Assembly: GCA_902476875.1 (NCBI GenBank)
Contig: CABSFC010000058.1
Span: 1-16,288 of the forward strand
Length of the DNA stretch: 16,288 nt
DNA from: an uncultured Oscillibacter sp.
GTDB taxonomy: Bacteria; Bacillota; Clostridia; Oscillospirales; Oscillospiraceae
Reading direction: 5' to 3'
The notes under the pieces were generated by a model. It did no database searches and was not told the DNA's origin. It saw nothing but the letters and a program-made list of their open reading frames with translations. A program made the position numbers and the translations under genes. This document shows positions 6,928 through 14,458 of the stretch, in pieces. Position 1 is the stretch's first letter; every line of letters starts with the position of its first letter.

Positions 6928-7956
6928 CAGGGATTCGTGGTCCTGTATGTCGCGGCAGGTGCGCCGCTCCACCAAGGCGGGCAGCAGGAATTTGCGGGTG
7001 TACTCCCCGGGGCTCTCGCTGTCGATCAGGTCCAGCAGCAGCCTGACGCTGGACCGCGCCAGCCGGGGGATCGGCTGGGCGATGGTCGTCAGCCGGATGT
7101 TGGGCAGGGCGGCGTAGTCAATGTTGTCGTATCCCATCAACGACAACTCCTCCGGAATGGCGATGCCGCGCTCGTCCGCCGCCTCCATGACGCCCAGGGC
7201 CGCGGAGTCCGACGCCGCGAACACCGCCGTCTGGGGGAAGGGCTTCTGAAACAGCTCCAGGGCAAGACGGTGGCCGCTTTCAATGGTGGAGGCGCTGCCC
7301 GGATTCACCAGCGTTTCCACCTGCATCCCCAGCTCCTCCGCCCGGCGGGAGAAGCCCCGGTGCCGCAGGGTGTGGGAAAAGCTGCCGGGCCGGAGGCCCA
7401 GGTACGCGACCCTGCGGTGCCCCAGCCGGTGGAGGTACTCCGCCGCCATCCGGCCGCCCATGTAGTTGTCGACGCTGACGGCGTTGACCTGGGCGCCGGA
7501 CGTTTCCGCTCCGCAGTCGCCCACCAGGACGGAGGGCAGGGCGGCGTGGGCCTGCAGCAGGTCGACGGCGCTGTTGTTGGAGCTGAGCAGCAGGATGCCA
7601 TCCACCCGCTGGCTGATGAGGAAGTCGAACAGCTCGCCGATCCGGCCGTCGCCGGGGTGGCCGCTGCACAGCATGACCTGATAGCCCCGCTCCTTGGCGT
7701 ACATCTCCATATACAGGGAGAACGCCGCGTGGAAGGGGTTGGAGATATCCGGCGGGATGACGCCGATGACGTTGGTCCGGCTGGAGATTAGACTGCGGGC
7801 CAGCAGATTGGCGCGGTACCCCGTCTTCTGGCACAGCCGCAGGATACGCTTCCGGGTCTCCGGGCTGATCTCCGGAGCGTCGTTCAGAGCCCGGGAGACC
7901 GTGGTGACGGAGACACCGGCCATCCTTGCGATATCCTTGATCGTGACGTGCTGCAC
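6925..7956 (-). CDS. LacI-family transcriptional regulator (first of two)
   Basis: This 343-aa protein has an N-terminal LacI helix-turn-helix (residues 6-25: TIKDIA, then VSVTTVSRAL), a hinge-helix region near 50-56, and a periplasmic-binding-protein-like effector domain starting at NVIGVIPPD (62-70) and ending with conserved GYDN and LTTI segments. It should bind a palindromic operator as a dimer and respond to a sugar or sugar-phosphate-like ligand. The start is GTG at 7956, with AAGGAGG 7 bases upstream. It is divergent from the ABC importer and upstream of the PfkB gene. Identical 16-bp operator-like sequences lie on both sides of the divergent region, so it probably controls itself, the kinase and the importer. 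The ligand is unknown. Confidence 0.93.
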   Translation of the reverse strand: MQHVTIKDIARMAGVSVTTVSRALNDAPEISPETRKRILRLCQKTGYRANLLARSLISSRTNVIGVIPPDISNPFHAAFSLYMEMYAKERGYQVMLCSGHPGDGRIGELFDFLISQRVDGILLLSSNNSAVDLLQAHAALPSVLVGDCGAETSGAQVNAVSVDNYMGGRMAAEYLHRLGHRRVAYLGLRPGSFSHTLRHRGFSRRAEELGMQVETLVNPGSASTIESGHRLALELFQKPFPQTAVFAASDSAALGVMEAADERGIAIPEELSLMGYDNIDYAALPNIRLTTIAQPIPRLARSSVRLLLDLIDSESPGEYTRKFLLPALVERRTCRDIQDHESL

Positions 7957-7994
7957 GCGGCTTCCTCCTTATACCCCGCTGTAACGGCAATGCT

Positions 7995-8010
7995 GACGGT
8001 AACGTTTGCA
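7995..8010. promoter_or_regulatory. LacI-type operator, lacI-proximal copy
   Basis: The 16-base sequence GACGGTAACGTTTGCA is centred on AACGTT, with the central CG typical of LacI-family operators. An identical copy lies at 8294-8309. Its position 39-54 bases before the lacI start, inside the expected leader, fits autorepression. The reverse strand also nearly matches a catabolite-response element (TGCAAACGTTACCG), so CcpA-like binding is an alternative. Confidence 0.7.
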
Positions 8011-8094
8011 ATCAAAATGACGAAAAGGAAAAAAATATACTAAAAAAGAAAACGATTTGCGAAAACAAAGCGAAAAACGCAAAGATAAATGACG

Positions 8095-8135
8095 AAAAAA
8101 GCGGCGGCTCAGGCGGGAAAACCGGCGCCCGCCGC
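8095..8135 (-). terminator. Terminator-like hairpin in the lacI leader (possible attenuator)
   Basis: On the minus strand, GCGGCGG (8129-8135) pairs with CCGCCGC (8101-8107) across a 21-base loop and is directly followed by six T (8095-8100). An alternative stem, GGCGGG/CCCGCC (8128-8133 with 8112-8117), is mutually exclusive with it. It points toward lacI with no gene upstream on that strand, which suggests leader attenuation or insulation from antisense transcription. Confidence 0.45.
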
Positions 8136-8158
8136 GCCGGACACGCTCCGGCACTCTC

Positions 8159-8187
8159 ATTATAGCAAAAAGGGTTTCAAGAATAAA
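8159..8187 (-). promoter_or_regulatory. Candidate extended -10 promoter for lacI-pfkB
   Basis: On the minus strand, TGCTATAAT (8159-8167) is an extended -10 with a perfect hexamer. The -35 at 17 bases (TTTATT, 8182-8187) is weak, which is tolerable for extended -10 promoters. Transcription would start near 8152, giving a leader of about 195 bases containing the hairpin at 8095-8135 and the operator at 7995-8010. Confidence 0.5.
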
Positions 8188-8252
8188 TTGTGCGAATTGA
8201 ACAATTTTTTAAGACAGAAATAATGTATAATGTGAAAAATGCAAAGTTGGGC

Positions 8253-8282
8253 TTGACAACTTTCTTTCATAAATGGTAAGGT
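8253..8282 (+). promoter_or_regulatory. Candidate promoter for the ABC importer operon
   Basis: A perfect TTGACA (8253-8258) is followed after 18 bases by TAAGGT (8277-8282), preceded by TGG as an extended -10. The -10 hexamer itself is poor. A start near 8288 would put the operator at 8294-8309 just downstream, a classic repression position. Confidence 0.5.
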
Positions 8283-8293
8283 TTACACATCGG

Positions 8294-8309
8294 GACGGTA
8301 ACGTTTGCA
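8294..8309. promoter_or_regulatory. LacI-type operator, importer-proximal copy
   Basis: This is an exact second copy of the 16-base sequence at 7995-8010, in the same orientation and 299 bases away. It lies immediately after the importer promoter candidate and 61-76 bases before the permease start. Exact conservation in an otherwise unlike AT-rich region argues for a real protein-binding site. The two copies could also support DNA looping. Confidence 0.75.
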
Positions 8310-8369
8310 CGACGTGCCATACGTGAAGGCCCCGCGTAAAAACCAGGAAAGAGAGGGTGCTTACGTATC

Positions 8370-10226
8370 ATGCAACCAAAAGAGCAAAACTACTCGAAGT
8401 CCCGGCGGTTACAAAATCAGATCAAAGCTGTGGTGACGAATCCGTATAACGTGATCGTGCTGGTCGCCATTATCCTGCTGACGTATCTGATCATTCTGCC
8501 GCTGCTGGACATGCTGGCCACCACCTTTGAGCTGTCCTCCCGGGATCTGCGTGCCGTTCCGGGCGGCGTGGCAGGCGAATTTACCTTCTACTACTGGCAG
8601 CGCCTGCTGGCCAGCGACCTGTCCATGAGCCTGCTGATCAGGCCGCTGCTGAACTCCCTGATGATCGGCGTGGGCGTCTCCGTGTGCGCCATCGTGCTGG
8701 GCTCCGTCCTTGCGTGGCTGATGGTCCGCTCCGACCTGCCCTTCAAGCCCTTCTTCTCCCTGGCGGTGATCATCCCCTATATGATCCCCTCCTGGGTCAA
8801 GTCTCAGGCCTGGCTCAGTATGTTCAAGACGCCCCGGGTCGGCGGCGCGTCGGGCTTTGTGGTCTCCATTCTCAGTTCCATGGGCGTGACGAATTTCGAC
8901 TTCCTGGAGCCCATTGCCTACGGCCCCATCGCCATCATCATCGTGCTGTCCCTGCACTATTACGCCTATACATACCTGCTGGTGTCCGCCGCGCTGAACT
9001 CCGTCAACTCCGAGCTGGAGGAGATGGGCGAGATCCAGGGCGCCAGCAAGAGCCTGATCCTGCGGAAGATCACCCTGCCCCTGGTGCTGCCCTCCATTTT
9101 GTCGGCGGTCATCCTGACCTTCTCCAAGGCCATCGGCACCTTCGGCACCATCAACTACCTGGGCTCTCCCGTGGGCTTCCGGACCCTGTCCAGCGAGCTG
9201 TACTCCAACAGCAAGTCCCAGAACACCCAGACGGCCTTCGCCATGGCCATCCTGATGATCTGCATCGCCTGTATCTCCGTGTTCATCAACCAGAAGCTCA
9301 TCGGCAGCCGCAAGTCCTACGCCACCATCGGCGGCAAGGGCGGGCGCTCGACGCCCATCGGCCTGGCGGGGTGGAAGCCCATCGTCACCATCCTGCTGTT
9401 CATCTTCTTCATCGTCGGCATCATCATGCCGGTCATCATCCTGATCATTGAGAGCTGCATGCTGAAGGAGGGCACCTACTCCCTGGCGAACTTCACGCTG
9501 TACTACTGGATCGGCGAGGGGAACCCCAACATCATGGAGGGCGTGCCCGGCATCTTCAAGAACCCCAACTTCCTGCACTCCCTGTGGAACTCTATCAAGC
9601 TGACCTTTGTCAACGGCATCTTCGGCACGATCTTCGGCCAGATTCTGGGCTATATCTGCGCGAAGGGCCGCGGCAAGCTCCACGGCAAGATCGTGGAACA
9701 GCTGGTGTTCATCCCCTACCTGATCCCCTCCGTGGCTTTCGGCGGCATCTACCTCAGCATGTTCTCCACGGAGCAGAAGCTCTTCGGCGTGACCCTGGTC
9801 CCGGCGCTGTACGGCACCTTCGCCCTGCTGACGCTGACCTCCGTGGTCAAGCACCTGCCCTTCGCCTCCCGGGCCGGCACCTCCAATATGCTGCAGATCA
9901 GCGGCGAGCTGGAGGAGGCCGCCGCCATCGAGGGCACCGGCTTCTTCAAGCGCTTCGTCAAGATCGTGTTCCCCCTGTCCAAGGGCGGCTTTATCTCCGG
10001 CTTTATGCTGATCTTCGTCTCCATCATGAAGGAACTGGACCTGATCATCCTGATCATGACGCCCTCGACCTCCACGCTGCCCTATCTGGCGTTCCAGTAT
10101 CAGAACCAGAACTGCCCCCAGGCGTCCGACTGCGTGGCGATCGTGATGTTCTCCATCGTGTTCCTGGTGTACGCGCTGGCCAACATCTTCGGAGACGCGG
10201 ACCTTGCCAAGAGCATGGCCGGCTAA
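8370..10226 (+). CDS. ABC transporter permease, fused two-domain, ferric/organophosphate-type
   Basis: This 618-aa integral membrane protein is the channel of an ABC importer. It contains two homologous permease halves in one chain. The first membrane segment is near residues 28-52 and further hydrophobic spans run through both halves, with about 12 expected. Two EAA loops, which contact the ATPase, are visible: ELEEMGEIQGAS (215-226) and ELEEAAAIEGTG (513-524). Double-length permeases of this kind are known in the iron(III)/thiamin/2-aminoethylphosphonate/hexose-phosphate importer group. The ATG has a GAGAGGGTG ribosome site about 10 bases upstream. It is the first gene of the importer operon, 20 bases before the ATPase gene. 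No iron-specific context (TonB, Fur box) is seen, and the enzymes around suggest an organophosphate instead. Confidence 0.92.
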   Translation: MQPKEQNYSKSRRLQNQIKAVVTNPYNVIVLVAIILLTYLIILPLLDMLATTFELSSRDLRAVPGGVAGEFTFYYWQRLLASDLSMSLLIRPLLNSLMIGVGVSVCAIVLGSVLAWLMVRSDLPFKPFFSLAVIIPYMIPSWVKSQAWLSMFKTPRVGGASGFVVSILSSMGVTNFDFLEPIAYGPIAIIIVLSLHYYAYTYLLVSAALNSVNSELEEMGEIQGASKSLILRKITLPLVLPSILSAVILTFSKAIGTFGTINYLGSPVGFRTLSSELYSNSKSQNTQTAFAMAILMICIACISVFINQKLIGSRKSYATIGGKGGRSTPIGLAGWKPIVTILLFIFFIVGIIMPVIILIIESCMLKEGTYSLANFTLYYWIGEGNPNIMEGVPGIFKNPNFLHSLWNSIKLTFVNGIFGTIFGQILGYICAKGRGKLHGKIVEQLVFIPYLIPSVAFGGIYLSMFSTEQKLFGVTLVPALYGTFALLTLTSVVKHLPFASRAGTSNMLQISGELEEAAAIEGTGFFKRFVKIVFPLSKGGFISGFMLIFVSIMKELDLIILIMTPSTSTLPYLAFQYQNQNCPQASDCVAIVMFSIVFLVYALANIFGDADLAKSMAG

Positions 10227-10246
10227 GAGAAAGGAGTGGGATTAAA

Positions 10247-11368
10247 ATGAGTAAAATTGAACTGACCCATGTCGATAAATTCTATGGTAAAAACCACGTT
10301 CTGAAGGACCTGAACCTGACCATCGAGGACGGCGACTTCATGACCCTGCTGGGCCCCTCCGGCTGCGGCAAGACCACCACGCTGCGCGTGGTGTCCGGCC
10401 TGGAAAAGCCCCAGAACGGCTTCATCCACATGGACGGCAAGGAGATCGTGAACGCGGCGGAGGCCTACTACGCGCCGCCCTCCAAGCGGAACCTGAATCT
10501 GGTGTTCCAGTCCTACGCCCTGTGGCCCCACATGACCGTGTTCGACAACGTGTCCTTCGGCCTCAAGATCCGCAAGGAGTCCAGCGACGTCATCGCCAAG
10601 AAGGTGGCCAGCGCCCTGGAGCGGATGCAGATCGGCGAGTACGCCAAGCGCTATCCCACCGAGCTCTCCGGCGGCCAGCAGCAGCGCGTCGCCATCGCCC
10701 GCGCCATCGTGTCGGAGCCCCGGCTGCTGCTCCTGGACGAGCCCCTCTCCAACCTGGACGCCAAGCTCCGCGTGGACATGCGCTCCGAGCTGAAGCGCCT
10801 GCACCACGAGACCGGCACCACCATCATCTACGTCACCCACGACCAGGTGGAGGCCCTGACCATGTCCACCAAGATCGCCCTGTTCCGCAAGGGCGAGCTG
10901 GTCCAGGTGGCCCCGCCCCTGGAGCTGTACGACAACCCCTGCAACCTGTACACCGCCGACTTCATCGGCAACCCCAGCATCAACTTCGCCAAGGGCACCG
11001 CCACGGTGGACGCCTCCGGCATGACCGTGGACAGCGCTGTGGGCCAGCTGACCTTTGACCGGGCCGACATGACCCCCGCGGCGCCCCAGAGCGGTAAGAT
11101 CGAGGTGACCCTGGGCCTCCGCCCCGAGCAGCTGACCATCAGCCGCGTCCAGGACGACGAGCACCGGGTGGAGGGTCACGTGTACTCCGGTATGCCCGCC
11201 GGCTCCGAGACCCTGGTCTCCGTCCGGGTGGGCGAGGAGCTGCTGACGGTGAAGGAGCTGGGTTCCACCCACTACGCCGGCGACGAGAAGGTTTACCTGG
11301 GCTTCAACCCCAAGAAGATCAACATCTTCGAGACCAGCAGCGAAAACCTGATCAAGTATTCCCTGTAA
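10247..11368 (+). CDS. ABC transporter ATP-binding protein with TOBE domain
   Basis: This 373-aa ATPase powers the importer from the cytoplasmic side. Motifs are complete: Walker A GPSGCGKTT (36-44), Q-loop Gln88, signature LSGGQQQR (140-147), Walker B LLLLDEP (160-166) with catalytic Glu165, and H-loop His198. The stretch after about residue 235 is a regulatory TOBE-like extension, as in the PotA/FbpC/UgpC/MalK group. The start is ATG at 10247 with AAGGAG at 10231-10236. The frame is open for some 660 bases upstream inside the permease gene, but that part is an out-of-frame shadow. Only one ATPase is encoded, so it presumably works as a homodimer on the fused permease. Confidence 0.96.
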   Translation: MSKIELTHVDKFYGKNHVLKDLNLTIEDGDFMTLLGPSGCGKTTTLRVVSGLEKPQNGFIHMDGKEIVNAAEAYYAPPSKRNLNLVFQSYALWPHMTVFDNVSFGLKIRKESSDVIAKKVASALERMQIGEYAKRYPTELSGGQQQRVAIARAIVSEPRLLLLDEPLSNLDAKLRVDMRSELKRLHHETGTTIIYVTHDQVEALTMSTKIALFRKGELVQVAPPLELYDNPCNLYTADFIGNPSINFAKGTATVDASGMTVDSAVGQLTFDRADMTPAAPQSGKIEVTLGLRPEQLTISRVQDDEHRVEGHVYSGMPAGSETLVSVRVGEELLTVKELGSTHYAGDEKVYLGFNPKKINIFETSSENLIKYSL

Positions 11369-11379
11369 GCCGTAACTCC

Positions 11380-11393
11380 GCGGCGGATGCCGC
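11380..11393 (+). other. Small intercistronic hairpin between ATPase and binding-protein genes
   Basis: GCGGC (11380-11384) and GCCGC (11389-11393) form a 5-bp stem with a 4-base loop, followed by an A-rich run, not T. It is not a terminator on this strand. Such hairpins can protect the downstream message and raise binding-protein output, which is speculative here. Confidence 0.35.
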
Positions 11394-11436
11394 TAAAAAA
11401 ACAGGAACCAAGGAAGAAACAAGGAGGAAAAGACAT

Positions 11437-12672
11437 ATGTTAAAGCGCAAAAACTGGCTGGCCGGACTGCTGGCTGTCGTCATGCTGCTGGGCCTGACCG
11501 CCTGCGGCGGCGGCAACGACTCCGCCACCACCGACAACGGCTCCCAGACCGAGCAGACCGGCGGCGACGCCGCCCCCAGCGACCTGACCGAGTGGGAGCA
11601 GAGCTCCAACATCTACGCCACCGACGAGACCGACGAAGAGCTGTACGAGCGTGCCCTGGAGGAGGGCGCCACCGTGACGCTGTACTCCATCTCCTCCCGC
11701 TGCACAAAGGTGGCCGAGGCCTTCATGGCCAAGTATCCCGGCCTGGAGTGCGTCCCCTTCGACATCTCCACCGACGAGCTGCTGGAGAAGGTCACCCGCG
11801 AGTATGAGGCCGGCGTCCACACCTGCGACGTCGTCCACATCAAGGACCAGGACGGCTCCATGTACCTGGAGTATGTGGCCAACAAGATCTTCTACAACTA
11901 TCAGCCCGCTGACATCTTCTCCCACATCGACCCCGAGTACACCGCCACCGCCACCCCGCTGTACATCGAGCTGACCCAGCTGTTCTACAACACCGAGGCC
12001 TATCCCGACGGTTCTCCCATCACCAACCTCTGGCAGCTGACCGAACCCCAGTGGAAGGGCAAGATCATGATGCAGAACCCCCTGGACAACCTGGCCTGGG
12101 GCTCCTGGATCACCGGCTTCTGCGTGGGCGAGGAGCCTGACCGCCTGGCCGCCGCTTACAAGGACCTCTACGGCGAGGAGCTGGTCCTGTCCGACGGCTG
12201 CGCCAACGCCGGCTATGAGTTCCTGAAGCGCCTGAAGGAGAACGAGCCCGTCTTCACCGCCTCCTCCGACGAGATCGCCGAGTCCGTCGGCACGCCCGGC
12301 CAGAGCGATCCCCCGGTGGGCTTCTGCGCCTCCTCCAAGCTGCGCAAGGCCGAGGAAAACGGCTGGGTCTTCGCCCCCGTGAACCTGGAACCCGACACCG
12401 GCATCCCCGCCGTCAACACCCTGTATATCGTCGAGGGCTCCGAGCACCCCGCCGCCGCCAAGCTGCTGGTCCGCTTTATGATGGGCGGCGTCGACGGCGA
12501 CACCTCCGGCTATGAGCCCTTCAACACCCTGGGCGGCTGGCCCGTCCGCGACGATATCGCGCCCGCCGAGGGCTCCGTGGACTACTCCGGCATCAACGTC
12601 GCGCCCTTCGATGTGGACGAGATCTACTACAACTACAACACCGTTCGTGACTTCTGGCAGATGCTGGGCTGA
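11437..12672 (+). CDS. ABC transporter substrate-binding lipoprotein
   Basis: This 411-aa protein captures the substrate outside the cell. It begins with a lipoprotein signal: KRK, a hydrophobic core, and lipobox LTAC with Cys23 as the lipidation site. A Gly/Ser/Thr/Asp-rich linker then leads to the binding domain of the family 1/ferric-type group. The mature protein is acidic and rich in aromatic residues. The adjacent-tyrosine iron ligands of classic FbpA proteins are not evident in the expected region; a YYNY run occurs only near the C-terminus. AAGGAGG at 11421-11427 supports the ATG. It follows the ATPase by 68 bases and ends ahead of a strong terminator. Its C-ending codon use suggests high expression. 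The ligand is unassigned. Confidence 0.92.
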   Translation: MLKRKNWLAGLLAVVMLLGLTACGGGNDSATTDNGSQTEQTGGDAAPSDLTEWEQSSNIYATDETDEELYERALEEGATVTLYSISSRCTKVAEAFMAKYPGLECVPFDISTDELLEKVTREYEAGVHTCDVVHIKDQDGSMYLEYVANKIFYNYQPADIFSHIDPEYTATATPLYIELTQLFYNTEAYPDGSPITNLWQLTEPQWKGKIMMQNPLDNLAWGSWITGFCVGEEPDRLAAAYKDLYGEELVLSDGCANAGYEFLKRLKENEPVFTASSDEIAESVGTPGQSDPPVGFCASSKLRKAEENGWVFAPVNLEPDTGIPAVNTLYIVEGSEHPAAAKLLVRFMMGGVDGDTSGYEPFNTLGGWPVRDDIAPAEGSVDYSGINVAPFDVDEIYYNYNTVRDFWQMLG

Positions 12673-12715
12673 TCTCCGCGTGACCCGCTGAATCTGCTGC
12701 CCCCCTAAACCGCAG

Positions 12716-12745
12716 GCGGCGGGCGGACATCCGCCCGCCGCTTTT
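12716..12745 (+). terminator. Rho-independent terminator after the binding-protein gene
   Basis: An 11-bp all-GC stem (12716-12726 with 12731-12741) with a 4-base loop is followed by four T. The hairpin is very stable but the T-run is short, so partial readthrough into the next genes is plausible. No clear promoter lies between it and the ATG at 12778. Confidence 0.85.
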
Positions 12746-12777
12746 CGTTCTGATCCCTGGCTCGGAAGGAGGAGCCC

Positions 12778-13458
12778 ATGAGCTTTTTCATTGACAAACA
12801 CAACCGGAGAAAAAGTCCCATCGCCCTGGCCGCCTTTGGCGCGGCGCTGCTGGATCTGTGCGTGTTCGGGCTGCTGTACGCCGTGCTGGCGGAGCCGCTG
12901 TACCGCGCGGTCGCCCTGGGCGGCGCGGCGGCCACCACGGCGCTTCACAGCGTCATCATCGCCGCCGTTGGCACGGCGGTGTGCTGTCTGCTGTTCCTGC
13001 TGCGGGACAAGCGGGTGGCGCCCTACGGCTTCGCGGGCCTGGCGGTGATTTTGTGCATGTTCTACGCGGCGGCGGCGCTGCTGGAGCCGGCGGCCCGGAG
13101 CAATATCCTGGCGTTGATTTCCTGGTACGGCCTGGCCCCGGTGCTGCTGGGCAACGCCGTCACCTGGCCCATTTATCTGAAAATAAAGCGCGGGAACCCC
13201 GCGCTGAACCATAGAAAGACCATCCAGGAGGAACTGCGGGCGGCCGCCGCGAAGGAGGCCGCGAAGCAGGCGGAGAAGCGGCCCGCCCGGCGGCCGCCCG
13301 TCAAAGAGCAGGCCCCCGCGCCTGGGGAGGAGCCGGGACCCTCGCCGGAGGAGGCCCTGTTCGGCCCCGAGGCCGGCGGGAGCCCCGCGGCGTTCCGCAC
13401 CGCGCAGGAGGAGGCCATGCTGCTTTATGAGGACGATGAAGAAGAGAGCGACGATTAA
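12778..13458 (+). CDS. Membrane protein of unknown function, four predicted spans and charged tail
   Basis: I do not recognise this 226-aa protein. Hydrophobic segments lie near residues 15-38, 55-76, 84-103 and 109-134, so four membrane spans are likely. From about residue 137 the protein is hydrophilic: first basic and alanine-rich (possible helix), then Pro/Gly/Glu-rich, ending in an acidic EDDEEESDD. The tail is probably cytoplasmic. AGGAGG (12767-12772) sits 5 bases before the ATG. Its last 32 bases overlap the start of the second lacI gene, so the two are likely co-translated. A regulatory or accessory role for the importer is possible from position alone. The tail's composition partly reflects GC-rich sequence shared with the overlapping reading frame. 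Confidence 0.8.
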   Translation: MSFFIDKHNRRKSPIALAAFGAALLDLCVFGLLYAVLAEPLYRAVALGGAAATTALHSVIIAAVGTAVCCLLFLLRDKRVAPYGFAGLAVILCMFYAAAALLEPAARSNILALISWYGLAPVLLGNAVTWPIYLKIKRGNPALNHRKTIQEELRAAAAKEAAKQAEKRPARRPPVKEQAPAPGEEPGPSPEEALFGPEAGGSPAAFRTAQEEAMLLYEDDEEESDD

Positions 13459-14458
13459 GGATGTGGCCGCCCTGGCGGGCGTCAGCTTTTCCACGGTCTC
13501 CCGGGTCCTGGACGACCACCCCGGGATCAGCCCGGACACCAAGGAGCGTGTCCGCGCCGCCTGCGAGCAGCTGGGCTATGTCCGCAACATCGCGGCCCAG
13601 AGCCTGACCGGCCAGTCCATCCATACCCTGGGGGTCCTGGTGCCGGACGTGTCCAACCCCTACTTCGCGGGCATGGCCACGGCCATTGAACAGCGGGCGT
13701 CGGAGAAGGGCTACCGGGTGCTGCTGAGCAACTCCATGCGCAACCAGGAGCAGGAGCTGCAGGCGATCGACAGCTTCCTGTCCCGGCAGATCGACGGCAT
13801 CCTGATCGCCGCCATCTCGCCCCAGTCCCAGGCGCTGCACAGGGAGATGCTGGGCGACCTGCCCTGCGTCTATATGGGCGTCAACCACGGCGAGGACTGC
13901 AGCTATGTCATGGCGGACAACGACGCCGGCGCCTATGAGGCCGCCCGGTATCTGGTGGACCTGGGCCACCGGGACATCCTGTTTTTCGGCGGGCGGGAGA
14001 CCTCCCGGACCCGCGCCCTGCGCGTACAGGGCTTCCGCCGGGCGCTGGCCGAGGCGGGGCTGGAGGGCCGGTATCTCCCGGCGCCCCCCGCGGGCGGCCT
14101 CATGCGCCAGTGGAGCTACGAGAGGGCGCTGGAGCTGTTCCAGACCCGCCCCCTGCCGGACGCCATCTTCGCCTATTCCGACCTGACGGCGCTGAAGATC
14201 ATGGAGGCGGCGGAGGAGCGCGGCATCCGCATCCCGCAGGACGTGTCCCTGCTGGGCTACGACAACGTGTCCTTTGCCGCGCTGCCGCGCATCCATCTCA
14301 CCACGGTGTCCCAGCACAAGTTCCGGCTGGGGGAGATCGCCGTGGAGCGGCTGCTGGCGCAGATCCAGGGCAGCAAGGAGCGGACGGTGGACCTGCTCCA
14401 GCCCGAGCTGATCATCCGGTCCACCTGTATTCAAAAGAAGGAGGCAGCGATGCCATGA
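13427..14458 (+). CDS. LacI-family transcriptional regulator (second of two)
   Basis: This 343-aa regulator has a LacI helix-turn-helix (residues 9-28: TIKDVA, then VSFSTVSRVL), a hinge near 53-60, and a sugar-binding-type effector domain starting at TLGVLVPDVSNPYF (67-80), with GYDN and LTTV near the C-terminus. Its recognition residues (FS between VS and TVSR) differ from the first regulator (VT), so a different operator is expected. No candidate operator was found beside it. The start overlaps the membrane protein gene; ATG 13427 (AGGAGGAGG at 13406-13414, 12 bases away) is preferred, while ATG 13436 is possible. The stop overlaps the next start in ATGA. It may control this distal operon or distant genes. 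Confidence 0.9.
   Translation: MRTMKKRATIKDVAALAGVSFSTVSRVLDDHPGISPDTKERVRAACEQLGYVRNIAAQSLTGQSIHTLGVLVPDVSNPYFAGMATAIEQRASEKGYRVLLSNSMRNQEQELQAIDSFLSRQIDGILIAAISPQSQALHREMLGDLPCVYMGVNHGEDCSYVMADNDAGAYEAARYLVDLGHRDILFFGGRETSRTRALRVQGFRRALAEAGLEGRYLPAPPAGGLMRQWSYERALELFQTRPLPDAIFAYSDLTALKIMEAAEERGIRIPQDVSLLGYDNVSFAALPRIHLTTVSQHKFRLGEIAVERLLAQIQGSKERTVDLLQPELIIRSTCIQKKEAAMP

Larger units (their letters stand above)
7957..8369. promoter_or_regulatory. Divergent control region between lacI and the ABC importer
   Basis: This 413-base gap is markedly AT-rich against its GC-rich surroundings and encodes no credible gene. It holds two identical operator-like sequences (7995-8010, 8294-8309), an extended -10 promoter candidate toward lacI (8159-8187) with a terminator-like hairpin behind it (8095-8135), and a promoter candidate toward the importer (8253-8282). 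A purine-rich tract at 8017-8100 contains an inverted pair TTTGCG/CGCAAA (8056-8061, 8078-8083). Extra -10-like hexamers are TATATT on the minus strand (8034-8039) and TATAAT on the plus strand (8226-8231), neither with a good -35. Confidence 0.8.

Noticed and set aside
7969..8160. Small Arg/Phe/Ser-rich minus-strand ORF in the divergent region
   Set aside because: It is a product of the purine-rich tract, has no ribosome site, and covers the hairpin and operator.
7995..8309. Repeats as part of a CRISPR array or mobile-element ends
   Set aside because: Only two 16-bp copies with unrelated intervening sequence, no cas or transposase gene, and an operator-like centre.
9584..10246. Upstream extension of the ATPase reading frame
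   Set aside because: Out-of-frame with the real permease gene and biased in composition. The conserved ATPase N-terminus and the ribosome site mark 10247.
11440..13542. 700-codon minus-strand ORF opposite the binding-protein gene
   Set aside because: Gly/Val/Ala-biased antisense frame across a strong terminator and three real genes.
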